From Pigmentiphaga sp. (GTDB lineage: Bacteria > Pseudomonadota > Gammaproteobacteria > Burkholderiales > Burkholderiaceae_B): DNA of 64,000 bases. The notes under the pieces were generated by a model, which saw only the letters and a list, made by a program, of their open reading frames with translations, searched no databases and had not been told where the DNA came from. The stretch covers positions 1-64,000 of the forward strand of contig JALOAI010000003.1 of the NCBI GenBank assembly GCA_023228945.1, given 5' to 3'. The first letter of the stretch is position 1, and each line of letters opens with the position of its first letter. Positions 33,533-44,929 of this stretch are shown piece by piece. The translations under genes were made by a program, and so were the position numbers.

Positions 33533-34627
33533 ATGCAACGAGTAGCGCTTGTCGCAGCCATGTCGGCTGCCGCCCTGGTATCCGTTCCCTCCCACGCCAG
33601 CAGTGTCACCCTGTACGGTATCGTCGACGTCGGGATCTTCACGTCGAAGTCGAAAGTCAATGGCGTGAGCTCCAAAACCGTGACCGGCATGCAGAGCGGC
33701 GGCCAGTCGGGCTCGCGTTGGGGCCTGCGGGGTTCGGAAGACCTGGGTAATGGTCTGAAGGCCAACTTTGTACTTGAAAGCGGTTTCAATGCCAACAACG
33801 GTACGCAAGGCAACAACGGCCGCCTGTTCGGCCGCGCCGCCTGGGGCGGCCTGAGCGGCAACTTCGGTGAGGTTCGCCTGGGTCGTCAGCAAACCGTGGC
33901 CGTGTCGTTCTTCGGCAGCGTCAGCCCCTTCGGCACCGGCTGGTCCAACGCCGCCATCGGCAAGAGCGGCTTCCGCGCCTCGGACACGCCGCGTTTCGAT
34001 AACAGCGTGACCTACTTCTCGCCCAAGTTCAGCGGCTTCCAGCTGGCCGCCGGCTATTCTTTCAATACCCGCGGCAACTCCGACGCCAGCGACCTGAGCA
34101 CCAAGGCGTTCAGCGTGGCCGGCCGCTACGCCAATGGCCCGATCTACGTCGCGCTGACCTACGACCAGCTCGATCCCGCTTCCACCGACCCCAACGCCAA
34201 CGGCCGCAAGCCCAAGGCCATCCAGCTCGGTGGTAGCTACGACTTCAAGGTGGTGAAGGTTCATGCCGGCTGGTCGCAACAGCGCGGCGGCTGGATCAAG
34301 AGCGCCGAAGGCGCCGCCAGCAACCCCAACAACAACCTCGGCTCGTCCGCCTACTTCAATGGCAAGGTCAACGCCTATCTGCTGGGCGCGACCGTGCCGG
34401 TCGGCCCCGGCAAGCTGCTGGCCGCTTTCCAGTTCGTGAAGCCCACCGACTCGTCGACCTTCGCCAACAGCGACGACGTGCAGGTCTACAGCATCGGCTA
34501 CAGCTACCCCTTGTCCAAGCGTACCGATCTGTATGCCCTGGCGACCGTGACCGAAGGCAATCTGTACACCTTCGCGCGGGATTCGCGCAGCCACCAGATC
34601 GGCGTCGGCATGCGTCACCGCTTCTGA
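33533..34627 (+). CDS. Outer-membrane porin (Gram-negative trimeric porin family)
   Basis: A 364-residue porin with a signal peptide (MQRVALVAAMSAAALVSVPS, cleavage at SHA-SSV) and the typical betaproteobacterial start SVTLYGIVDVGIF. Features of the 16-strand family are GSRWGLRGSEDLGNGLKANF, RLFGRAAWGGLSGNFGEVRL-type loop and the terminal beta-strand ending in phenylalanine (GVGMRHRF), the outer-membrane assembly signal. AGGAAGG precedes the ATG. The stop codon overlaps the start of the ABC ATPase gene (TGATG, 34625-34629), so the porin is the first gene of an importer operon. Confidence 0.95.
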   Translation: MQRVALVAAMSAAALVSVPSHASSVTLYGIVDVGIFTSKSKVNGVSSKTVTGMQSGGQSGSRWGLRGSEDLGNGLKANFVLESGFNANNGTQGNNGRLFGRAAWGGLSGNFGEVRLGRQQTVAVSFFGSVSPFGTGWSNAAIGKSGFRASDTPRFDNSVTYFSPKFSGFQLAAGYSFNTRGNSDASDLSTKAFSVAGRYANGPIYVALTYDQLDPASTDPNANGRKPKAIQLGGSYDFKVVKVHAGWSQQRGGWIKSAEGAASNPNNNLGSSAYFNGKVNAYLLGATVPVGPGKLLAAFQFVKPTDSSTFANSDDVQVYSIGYSYPLSKRTDLYALATVTEGNLYTFARDSRSHQIGVGMRHRF

Positions 34628-35394
34628 TGCCCGGGCGCCAGATCGGCGCACGACTGGTCGCGGAGGGCCTGGCCCTCCGTTACGGCGACCGGCACGTGCT
34701 GCAAGGCATGGATCTGGCCGTCGAGCCCGGCGAGGTGGTGGCGCTGCTTGGCCCTTCGGGTTGCGGCAAAACCACCTTGCTGCGTTTGGTGGCGGGACTG
34801 GCCACGCCCACGGGGGGACGCCTGTTGCTGGACGGCCGGGAGATCGCGCGGCCCGGCTGGGCCCTGCCGCCCGAACGACGCGGCTTGGGCATGGTGTTTC
34901 AGGATTACGCACTGTGGCCGCACCTCACCGTGCTGGGCAACGTCAGGTTTCCGCTGCAGATGCGGCGGGTGCCGCGCCGCGAGACGATCGAGCGTGCCCG
35001 GGCCGCCCTGGCGCAAGTGGGACTGGCGGCGTTGGCGGGGCAACGGCCCGCGCAGTTGTCGGGCGGCCAGCAGCAGCGCGTAGCCCTGGCCAGGGCCCTG
35101 GTGGCGCGTCCTGCCCTGTTGTTGTTCGACGAGCCGCTGTCCAATCTCGACCGCGACCTGCGCGAGGAACTGTGCGGCGAGATTCGCCAGCGCTTGCGCG
35201 AGTCGGGCGCGACCGCGCTGTACGTGACCCACGACCGTCACGAAGCCGACGTCTTGGCCGACCGCGTGATCCAGTTGCGCGAAGGGCGGGTGGCGGGCAT
35301 CACGGTGCCGAAGCCGCCTGGAGATGTCGATCCTCCCTCCGAGTTTTCCCTTGTGCCGCCGCCTGCGGCAGCGCCGCGCGTCGCCGTGGCCTGA
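34627..35394 (+). CDS. ABC transporter ATP-binding protein (FbpC/ThiQ-like)
   Basis: A 255-residue ATPase subunit. Walker A is GPSGCGKTT at about residue 44, the Q-loop is MVFQDYALWPHLTV, the signature is LSGGQQQRVALARAL, Walker B is LLLFDEPLSNLD and the H-loop is TALYVTHDRHEADVLAD. The PPERRGLGMVFQ wording is typical of the Fe3+/thiamine/spermidine group. It is shorter than FbpC, lacking most of the C-terminal regulatory domain. Its ATG overlaps the porin stop by one base. The binding protein and fused permease genes follow. Confidence 0.92.
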   Translation: MPGRQIGARLVAEGLALRYGDRHVLQGMDLAVEPGEVVALLGPSGCGKTTLLRLVAGLATPTGGRLLLDGREIARPGWALPPERRGLGMVFQDYALWPHLTVLGNVRFPLQMRRVPRRETIERARAALAQVGLAALAGQRPAQLSGGQQQRVALARALVARPALLLFDEPLSNLDRDLREELCGEIRQRLRESGATALYVTHDRHEADVLADRVIQLREGRVAGITVPKPPGDVDPPSEFSLVPPPAAAPRVAVA

Positions 35395-35443
35395 ACCGGC
35401 GGTGTCCTTCCTCCCTTCCCGGATTTTTTCGAGCGAGACAAGC

Positions 35444-36433
35444 ATGCAAGTATTTTCTTCCGTTCGTGGTCTGGCGGGTGCCGGGCTCATGGCCCTCGGC
35501 CTCGCCGCGGCCGCGCCCGCCGCCGCGCTGACGGTGTACTCCGCCGGACCCGCGCCGCTGATCGAGGCCCTGGCCGCCGGTTTTACGAAGCTGTCGGGCG
35601 AACCCGTCAGCGTGTTCCAGGGCACCACCGGCAAGATCTTCGCGCGCCTGGAGGCCGAGGCCGCCAATCCGCAGGCCGACGTGGTGATTTCCGCTTCCTG
35701 GGATAGCGCGGTCGACCTCGACCAGCGCGGCTGGCTGATGCCCTATGCCAGCCCCAAGGCCGCCTCGGTGCCGGACGTCTACAAGACTTCCAACTACGTG
35801 GCCCAGGGCCTTTCCGCGCTGGCCCTGGTGTGGAACACCAAGAGCGGAACCCCGCGGCCCGGCGATTGGAATGACCTGACCGCCGATGCCTTCCGCGACA
35901 AGGTCAATCTGCCCGATCCCGCGCAATCGGGCACCGCCCTGGAGTTGTTGGCGGGCCTGGTGTCGGCGCAGGGCGACAAGGCTTGGCAATTGATGTCGGA
36001 ACTGCGCGGCAACGGCGCCGCCGTGGCCGGTGCCAACGCCGCCGCCCTCAACCCCGTGCTGCAGGGCGCCAAGGCGGCGGTGTTCGGCGCCGTGGACTAC
36101 GTGGCCTATGGGCAGAAGGCCAAGGGCGAGGCGATCGAGGTGATTTTCCCATCCAGCGGCACGGTGATCGCGCCGCGTCCGATGATGATCCTCAAGTCCA
36201 CCAGCCAACCGGAGCAGGCCAAGGCCTTCATCGACTACGTGCTGTCGAGCGCCGGCCAGACCGAAGTGGCCAAGGTGTACCTGATTCCGGCCACCACCGG
36301 CGTGCCCGCGCAGCGTGTGGGCCTGGCGGATATCCCGCTGCTGCAGCCGTCGCGCGCGGTGGATGGCGGCACGCCGCCGGCGACCGACCGCGCCACGCTG
36401 CTGCGCGAGTTCGACCAGGCCTTCGGCCGCTGA
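35444..36433 (+). CDS. ABC transporter substrate-binding protein (Fe3+/thiamine type)
   Basis: A 329-residue periplasmic protein with a signal peptide (LAGAGLMALGLAAAAPAAA-LTV). The mature start LTVYSAGPAPLIEALAAGF, then SVFQGTTGKIFARLEAEAAN and ADVVISASWDSAVDLDQRG, place it in the FbpA/AfuA/ThiB cluster (class with type II fold). The iron-binding tyrosine pair typical of FbpA is not obvious (VDYVAYGQ occurs instead), so a substrate other than free ferric ion is possible. The gene lies 49 bp after the ATPase and 10 bp before the permease. Confidence 0.88.
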   Translation: MQVFSSVRGLAGAGLMALGLAAAAPAAALTVYSAGPAPLIEALAAGFTKLSGEPVSVFQGTTGKIFARLEAEAANPQADVVISASWDSAVDLDQRGWLMPYASPKAASVPDVYKTSNYVAQGLSALALVWNTKSGTPRPGDWNDLTADAFRDKVNLPDPAQSGTALELLAGLVSAQGDKAWQLMSELRGNGAAVAGANAAALNPVLQGAKAAVFGAVDYVAYGQKAKGEAIEVIFPSSGTVIAPRPMMILKSTSQPEQAKAFIDYVLSSAGQTEVAKVYLIPATTGVPAQRVGLADIPLLQPSRAVDGGTPPATDRATLLREFDQAFGR

Positions 36434-36443
36434 GCCGCCGGCG

Positions 36444-38222
36444 ATGGCGACGCGGCGATTGCGACGCTCGGCCACGCGCCAAGGCGCGGGCCATGGCGCT
36501 CGGGGCGAGACCGGCCGAAACCGAAGGTCGGCGAAGGCCGGGGTCTTCCCGCCGCGTGGCGGCGCGACGTCGGCCGCCGGGCTGAAGCACTTCACCATCG
36601 CGGCGCTGCTGATCGTGGTGGGCCTGCCGCTGGCGATGATCGGCCTGCAGGCCGTGTTTCCCGAGATCGCGGCCGGCCGCCTGGGTGCGCCATTCACCGC
36701 GCTGGCGCCGGTGTTCCAGGACCCGCGCCTGCCGCAGCTGATCCTCAATACGCTCAAGCTGGCCGCCGGCGTGGTGTTGTTGTCGGCGGTAATCGGTATT
36801 CCGCTGGGCGTGCTGCGCGGCTGGTTCCGCATTCCCGTGGCGCCGCTATGGGATCTGCTGATGCTGGTCCCCTTTCTCATCCCGCCCTATATCGCGGCGA
36901 TGGGATGGATTCTTTTCCTGCAGCCCGCCGGCTATTGGCAGCAACTGACGGGCTGGCACGCCGGCAACTTCCTGTTTTCCTTCCCGGGCGTGGTGTTCGT
37001 CATGACGCTCAATGTGTTTCCCGTGGTGTACTTCGCCGTGTCGCGCGGCGTAGCCTCGGCGGGGGGGCGGCTGGCCGATGTCGCGCGGGTGTGCGGCGCG
37101 CCGCCGTGGCGGGCGCTGTGGCGGGTCACGCTGCCCCTGGCCGCGCCGGCGATGGCCGCCAGCCTGTTGCTGGCTTTCGCCATGTCGATCGAGGAATACG
37201 GCACCCCGGCGGTGCTGGCCGCCAATGCCGGCTTTTTCGTTCTGGTCACGGGCATCGAGTCGCGTTTGTCGGAATGGCCCATCGATCTGCCCGGCGCGGC
37301 GGTGATGTCGCTGATCCTGGTGGCGCTGGCCCTGACAGTGTTCAGTCTGCAGCGCCGGCTGTTGCGCGGCCGGGATTTCGAGACCATCGGCGGCAAGCCG
37401 GCGGCCATGGCCGAGCGGGAACTGGGCGTCTGGCGCTGGCCCGTGCTGCTGGCGTTCACGGCCGTGGTCATGCTCGCCACGGTGGCGCCGCTGTTCGCCA
37501 TTGGCGCCACGGCATTCAGCCGCACCTTGTCTGGCGGCCTGACCGCGGGCAATCTGGGGCTGGATCATTTTCATGCCATCTTTACCGAAGGCAGCGCCGC
37601 GCTGCGCGCCTTTGGCCTGAGTATCGGTCTGGGGCTGGCGGCGGCGCTCTTGACCGGCCTGCTGGGCGCGGCCGTGGCCTATGTGGCCAGCCGTCCGGCG
37701 CAACGCGGCGGCCGCTGGCTGGATGCCTTGTCGGCGTTGCCCAATACCTTGCCCGGGGTAGTGGTGGCGGTGGGCCTGATCCTGTTGTGGAACCAGCCTT
37801 TCCTGCCTTTCACGCCTTACAACACGGTGGCAATTTTGCTGCTGGCTTACGTCTGCCTGTTGCTGCCGTATCCGGTGCGCTATGCCCAGGCCGCCCTGCG
37901 ACAGGTGGCCGGCAATCTCGAAGCGGCGGCGCGCGTGCACGGCGCTGGAATCTACCGCGCGCTTTGGCGCATCGTGCTGCCGCTGGTGTGGCCGAGCGTG
38001 CTGGCGGCGATGGTGCTGGTGTTCGCGGTGGCGTCGCGCGAGCTGGTGGCGTCGCTGTTGTTGGCGCCGGCCGGCATGCAGACCGTGTCGGTGTTCGTCT
38101 GGCGGCAGTTCGAACAGGGCAGTGTGGGGCAGGGCATGGCGGTGAGCCTGTTGACGATCCTGGCCACCGGCGGCCTGATCCTGGCCGCCCTGCATGTTTT
38201 GCGTCGTTTGCAGCGGAACTGA
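36444..38222 (+). CDS. ABC transporter permease, two fused domains (FbpB-like)
   Basis: A 592-residue inner-membrane protein made of two homologous BPD-type permease halves, about 12 transmembrane segments, as in FbpB/AfuB/ThiP. Each half has an ATPase-contact loop: DVARVCGAPPWRALWRVTLP near residue 215, and EAAARVHGAGIYRALWRIVL in the second half. The first ~45 residues are basic and low-complexity (RLRRSATRQGAGHGARGETG) and correspond to a diverged family C repeat; the membrane part starts near HFTIAALLIVVGLPLAMIGL. It is the last gene of the porin-ATPase-binding protein-permease operon. Confidence 0.93.
   Translation: MATRRLRRSATRQGAGHGARGETGRNRRSAKAGVFPPRGGATSAAGLKHFTIAALLIVVGLPLAMIGLQAVFPEIAAGRLGAPFTALAPVFQDPRLPQLILNTLKLAAGVVLLSAVIGIPLGVLRGWFRIPVAPLWDLLMLVPFLIPPYIAAMGWILFLQPAGYWQQLTGWHAGNFLFSFPGVVFVMTLNVFPVVYFAVSRGVASAGGRLADVARVCGAPPWRALWRVTLPLAAPAMAASLLLAFAMSIEEYGTPAVLAANAGFFVLVTGIESRLSEWPIDLPGAAVMSLILVALALTVFSLQRRLLRGRDFETIGGKPAAMAERELGVWRWPVLLAFTAVVMLATVAPLFAIGATAFSRTLSGGLTAGNLGLDHFHAIFTEGSAALRAFGLSIGLGLAAALLTGLLGAAVAYVASRPAQRGGRWLDALSALPNTLPGVVVAVGLILLWNQPFLPFTPYNTVAILLLAYVCLLLPYPVRYAQAALRQVAGNLEAAARVHGAGIYRALWRIVLPLVWPSVLAAMVLVFAVASRELVASLLLAPAGMQTVSVFVWRQFEQGSVGQGMAVSLLTILATGGLILAALHVLRRLQRN
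36471..36593 (+). repeat. Repeat family C, diverged copy 3 (5' end of the permease gene)
   Basis: It aligns with the other family C copies at its head (GGCCACGCGCCAAGGCGCGG, compare TGACCACGCGCCNAAGCGCA) and at its tail (CGTGGCGGCGCGACGTC ... CTTCACC, compare GGTGGCGGAGAAGCTC ... TTCTTCACC). The ACC-GAA-GGT triloop hairpin is kept; the tail hairpin is weaker. The repeat is read in frame as the N-terminus of the permease. Confidence 0.55.
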
Positions 38223-38338
38223 GCGGGCGGCGGTGGACAGCGCAAATCGATTTGTACGGACCCCGGTTTGGAGTCCTTGAGCCGCCGCGCGGCCGGCTGG
38301 TTTCGGCCTGCCTGCCGGGGGCATTCTGAGTCCTGGAT

Positions 38339-38368
38339 TTGACCTTATAATAAAGGGTTAATTATTTT
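38339..38368 (+). promoter_or_regulatory. carAB promoter candidate(s)
   Basis: An AT-rich patch in GC-rich DNA. TTGACC (38339-38344) with an 18-bp spacer leads to TATTTT (38363-38368). Overlapping it is a perfect TATAAT (38346-38351) with only a weak -35 upstream. Two overlapping start sites would give a leader of about 110-130 bases before carA. Confidence 0.45.
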
Positions 38369-38487
38369 TGCAGAACCCGGCCCGGATACGGGGGCTACCC
38401 GTCCAGGCGGCCCGGTTGGCGCGCGGCACGCCTGCCGTGTCGCCGTTTTTCTGCGTCCAATGTCTGCAACCACCAGGGGTACCGATC

Positions 38488-39636
38488 TTGCTGCCATCCA
38501 TCTTTCCCGAAGGAGTCCAACTTTCCACTCCGGCAATCCTGGCACTGGCGGACGGTACGGTTTTTCGGGGAACGTCGCTCGGGGCCCACGGCTCGACGGT
38601 CGGCGAAGTCGTTTTCAATACCTCGATGTCGGGCTATCAGGAGATTCTTACCGATCCCAGCTATAGCCGGCAACTGGTCACGCTTACCTATCCGCACATC
38701 GGCAACACCGGCGTCAACCCCGAAGATGTCGAGTCTTCGCAAGTGTATGCCGCCGGCCTGATCGTGCGCGATGTGCCGCCCCTGATGTCCAACTTCCGCG
38801 CCACGCAAACGCTGGCCGACTATCTGCGCGACGAAGGCGTGGTGGCGATCGCCGGCATCGATACGCGCAAGCTCACCCGCCTGGTGCGCGAGCACGGCAC
38901 CCAAGGCGCCTGCATCACCACCGATACCGATGTCGAGGCCGCCATCGAGCGGGCCCGGGCATTCGGCAGCATGGCCGGCATGGATCTGGCCCGGGTGGTG
39001 TCCACCGATACCATCAAGCCCTGGAACCAGGGCGTGTGGCATCTGGGCGAAGGCTATCCGGTTAAAGATGACGGCCGCTATCACGTGGTGGCCTACGACT
39101 TCGGCGTCAAGACCAACCTGCTGCGCCTGCTGGTCGAAAGCGGCTGCCGCGTCACGGTGGTGCCGGCGCAAACGCCGGCGCAGGCCGTGCTCGACCTCGC
39201 GCCCGACGGCGTCTTCCTGTCCAACGGGCCCGGCGACCCCGAGCCTTGCGACTACGCCATCGCCGCCACTCGGACCTTCCTCGAGCGTCGGTTGCCGCTG
39301 TTCGGCATCTGCCTGGGCTACCAGATTCTCGGCCTGGCCGTTGGCGCCCGCACCGCCAAGATGAAGTTCGGCCACCACGGCGCCAACCATCCGGTCCAGG
39401 AGCTGGCGTCGGGCCGCGTGTTCATCACCAGCCAGAACCACGGCTTCGAGGTCCAGGCCGCCACGCTGCCGGCCAATGCCCGAGTCACGCACCGCTCGCT
39501 GTTCGACGGCTCGCTGCAAGGGTTCGAGCTGGCCGACCGCCCGGCCTTCGGTTTCCAGGGCCATCCGGAGGCCAGCCCGGGGTCGCACGATATCCTCGGC
39601 CTGTTCGACCGTTTCGTGGCCTCGATGGCCCGTTGA
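38488..39636 (+). CDS. carA: Carbamoyl-phosphate synthase small subunit (glutaminase)
   Basis: A 382-residue glutamine amidotransferase subunit that supplies ammonia to CarB for arginine and pyrimidine synthesis. The class I glutaminase triad is visible: nucleophile C275 in FGICLGYQILGLAVGARTAK, and the H/E pair in FQGHPEASPGSHD near the end. The N-terminal domain has AILALADGTVFRGTSLG and MSGYQEILTDPSYSRQLVTL. No in-frame ATG exists before that region; TTG 38488 has AGGGG 8 bases upstream and gives exactly the E. coli length. A farther TTG at 38368 is the alternative. carB follows after 108 bp. Confidence 0.95.
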   Translation: MLPSIFPEGVQLSTPAILALADGTVFRGTSLGAHGSTVGEVVFNTSMSGYQEILTDPSYSRQLVTLTYPHIGNTGVNPEDVESSQVYAAGLIVRDVPPLMSNFRATQTLADYLRDEGVVAIAGIDTRKLTRLVREHGTQGACITTDTDVEAAIERARAFGSMAGMDLARVVSTDTIKPWNQGVWHLGEGYPVKDDGRYHVVAYDFGVKTNLLRLLVESGCRVTVVPAQTPAQAVLDLAPDGVFLSNGPGDPEPCDYAIAATRTFLERRLPLFGICLGYQILGLAVGARTAKMKFGHHGANHPVQELASGRVFITSQNHGFEVQAATLPANARVTHRSLFDGSLQGFELADRPAFGFQGHPEASPGSHDILGLFDRFVASMAR

Positions 39637-39744
39637 TTCCTCCGGCCGGCATTGCCGGCCCCGCGGGCAGCCCCGCCCGACATTCCGCCTGCCCGGGGCG
39701 GCTCCGACCGCCCCCCGCCCCGCACCGCCACCAAGAGTCCGTTC

Positions 39745-43002
<3,258 letters not shown>

Positions 43003-43038
43003 GGCGTCGTCGCCAGGCGATTGGCGACAACCCTATCC

Positions 43039-43072
43039 AAGCCCCCGGGATTCCCACGGATTCCGGGGGCTT
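43039..43072 (+). terminator. Hairpin downstream of carB
   Basis: Perfect 10-bp stem AAGCCCCCGG / CCGGGGGCTT with a 14-base loop, 37 bp after the carB stop. There is no downstream T run beyond the stem's own TT, so it is terminator-like rather than a strict intrinsic terminator. Confidence 0.6.
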
Positions 43073-43243
43073 GCCGTTGATGGGGACCGCCTGGCTTTGG
43101 CCGGGAGCGGCCTGGGGCCGGAAAACGCCCGGGAATTGCCCGCGATATCCGCCGCGAGGAGGTGGCCCCGGGCCGCCGGCTTGCCTCCGCCCGGGGGCAT
43201 GATATGGTAGGGCGGTCCCGGGCATGCCCTTTGAGTCGGCATG

Positions 43244-43411
43244 TCAGCCTCCGCGCGGCCGCCCGAAGGAGGCTGAAGCCCCCTCGGGGGGCAGCGAATG
43301 CAGTGAGCGTGGGGGCAGTTTCATCTCAGCCTCCGCGCGGCCGCCCGAAGGAGGCTGAAGCCCCCTCGGGGGGCAGCGAATGCAGTGAGCGTGGGGGCAG
43401 TTTCATCTCAG
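43244..43411 (+). repeat. Dispersed repeat family A, two identical tandem 82-bp copies
   Basis: Copies 43244-43325 and 43326-43407 are identical base for base, and the next TCAG begins a third. Each has a 9-bp stem TCAGCCTCC / GGAGGCTGA and the terminator-like GCCCCC-TCG-GGGGGC. On the minus strand each copy carries GGAGGCTGAGATGAAACTGC, that is a Shine-Dalgarno followed by an ATG. A related inverted copy is at 3347-3430. Confidence 0.95.
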
Positions 43412-43436
43412 GGGTTACCGCTTCAGGAGCTTGTGC

Positions 43437-44879
43437 ATGGATCCCGCGTTCCCCGTTCCGTATCTGCCGAAAGCCGCTTACGATGAAATGGTCGACGAGA
43501 CGGGCCAGGTGCGTCGCCCCTATCGGGATTACGCGAATTGGCTGGATGCCCAGGACCCCGAACTGCTGCGGGCCAAGCGGCTGGAGGCCGACAGCGCATT
43601 CCGGCGAGTGGGCATCACCTTTGCGGTGTACGGCGACGAAGCGGGCACCGAGCGCGTCATCCCCTTCGATCTGATCCCCCGCATCCTCGAGGCCGCCGAA
43701 TGGCAACGCCTGCAGGCCGGCCTGCGTCAGCGGGTCACGGCCCTGAACCGCTTTCTCTTCGACGTTTATCACGACCACGAGATCATCAAGGCCGGGATCG
43801 TGCCGGCCGAGCATGTTTTTCTCAATCCGCAGTATCGCCCCGAGATGCAGGGCGTCAACGTCCCCGGCGATGTGTACTGCCATGTCGCGGGGATCGACCT
43901 CGTGCGGACGGGCGCTGGGCAATTCCACGTCCTGGAAGACAATCTGCGGGTGCCGTCGGGCGTGTCGTACCTGCTGGAGAATCGGAAAATGATGATGCGG
44001 CTGCTGCCCGAGGCGTTCGCCGCCCTCCCGGTGGCGCCAGTTGAGCATTTCCCCGACTTATTGCTGCAAAGCCTGCACGCGGTGGCGCCCGAGGGCGTGA
44101 GCGATCCGGTGGTGGCGGTGCTGACGCCAGGCATGTACAACTCGGCCTATTTCGAACACGCCTTCCTGGCGCAGCAAATGGGGGTGGAACTGGTCGAAGG
44201 GCAGGATTTGTTCATCCAGAACAACACCGTCTATATGCACACCACGAGCGGCCCGCGGCAGGTCGATGTGCTGTATCGGCGGATCGACGACGACTTCCTC
44301 GACCCCCTGAGCTTCCGGGCGGATTCGGTGCTGGGCGTGCCGGGCTTGCTCTCGGTGTATCGCGCCGGGCGGGTCGCGATTGCCAACGCCGTGGGTACCG
44401 GCATCGCCGACGATAAGGCCACGTATATGTACGTGCCGGACATGATCCGGTTTTATCTGGGCGAAGAACCGCTGCTGCCCAACGTGCACGTCTGGCGCTG
44501 CAGTCGTCCCGATGAGCTCTCATACGTACTGGCCCACTTGCCCGAGCTGGTCGTCAAAGAGGTCCATAGCTCGGGAGGCTATGGCATGCTGATCGGGCCG
44601 CAGGCCAGCCAGGCCGAACTCGAGCTCTTCCGGCAGCGGCTGTTGGCCCGGCCCGGCAACTACATTGCGCAGCCAACCCTGGCGTTGTCCACGGTGCCAA
44701 CGTATGCCGATTCGGCGATTGTGCCGCGCCACGTCGACCTGCGGCCTTATGTGCTAGTCGGCAAGGAGGTCGCCATGGTTCCCGGCGGCCTGTGCCGGGT
44801 GGCCTTGCGCGAAGGGTCGTTGATCGTCAATAGCAGCCAGGGCGGCGGCACCAAAGACACCTGGGTGCTCAAGTCCTGA
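43437..44879 (+). CDS. Circularly permuted ATP-grasp protein
   Basis: A 480-residue protein of the circularly permuted ATP-grasp family (COG2308, formerly DUF404/DUF407). Typical segments are GVNVPGDVYCHVAGIDLVRT, FHVLEDNLRVPSGVSYLLEN, TPGMYNSAYFEHAFLAQQMG and VVKEVHSSGGYGMLIGPQAS, the last including ATP-binding residues. The family is thought to make amide bonds, perhaps peptide tags, but the product is unknown. ATG 43437 follows AGGAG at 7 bases. It is the first of four genes (alpha-E protein, transglutaminase, Anbu peptidase) that recur together in many proteobacteria. Confidence 0.92.
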   Translation: MDPAFPVPYLPKAAYDEMVDETGQVRRPYRDYANWLDAQDPELLRAKRLEADSAFRRVGITFAVYGDEAGTERVIPFDLIPRILEAAEWQRLQAGLRQRVTALNRFLFDVYHDHEIIKAGIVPAEHVFLNPQYRPEMQGVNVPGDVYCHVAGIDLVRTGAGQFHVLEDNLRVPSGVSYLLENRKMMMRLLPEAFAALPVAPVEHFPDLLLQSLHAVAPEGVSDPVVAVLTPGMYNSAYFEHAFLAQQMGVELVEGQDLFIQNNTVYMHTTSGPRQVDVLYRRIDDDFLDPLSFRADSVLGVPGLLSVYRAGRVAIANAVGTGIADDKATYMYVPDMIRFYLGEEPLLPNVHVWRCSRPDELSYVLAHLPELVVKEVHSSGGYGMLIGPQASQAELELFRQRLLARPGNYIAQPTLALSTVPTYADSAIVPRHVDLRPYVLVGKEVAMVPGGLCRVALREGSLIVNSSQGGGTKDTWVLKS

Positions 44880-44929
44880 GGCCGGCGCGCGGCGCGCGCC
44901 GTTGGCTGTTCCGCTTTCGAGGTAAGGGA

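Larger units (their letters stand above)
43003..43436. other. 434-bp intergenic region with hairpin and repeats
   Basis: No gene is supported. It contains the post-carB hairpin (43039-43072), about 170 bp without recognisable features, and the tandem family A repeat (43244-43411), which ends only 25 bp before the next start codon. AGGAG at 43425-43429 serves the downstream gene. Confidence 0.7.

Noticed and set aside
43244..43411. Possible CRISPR array (identical repeats)
   Set aside because: The 82-bp copies abut with no spacers, are long, and no cas genes are present.
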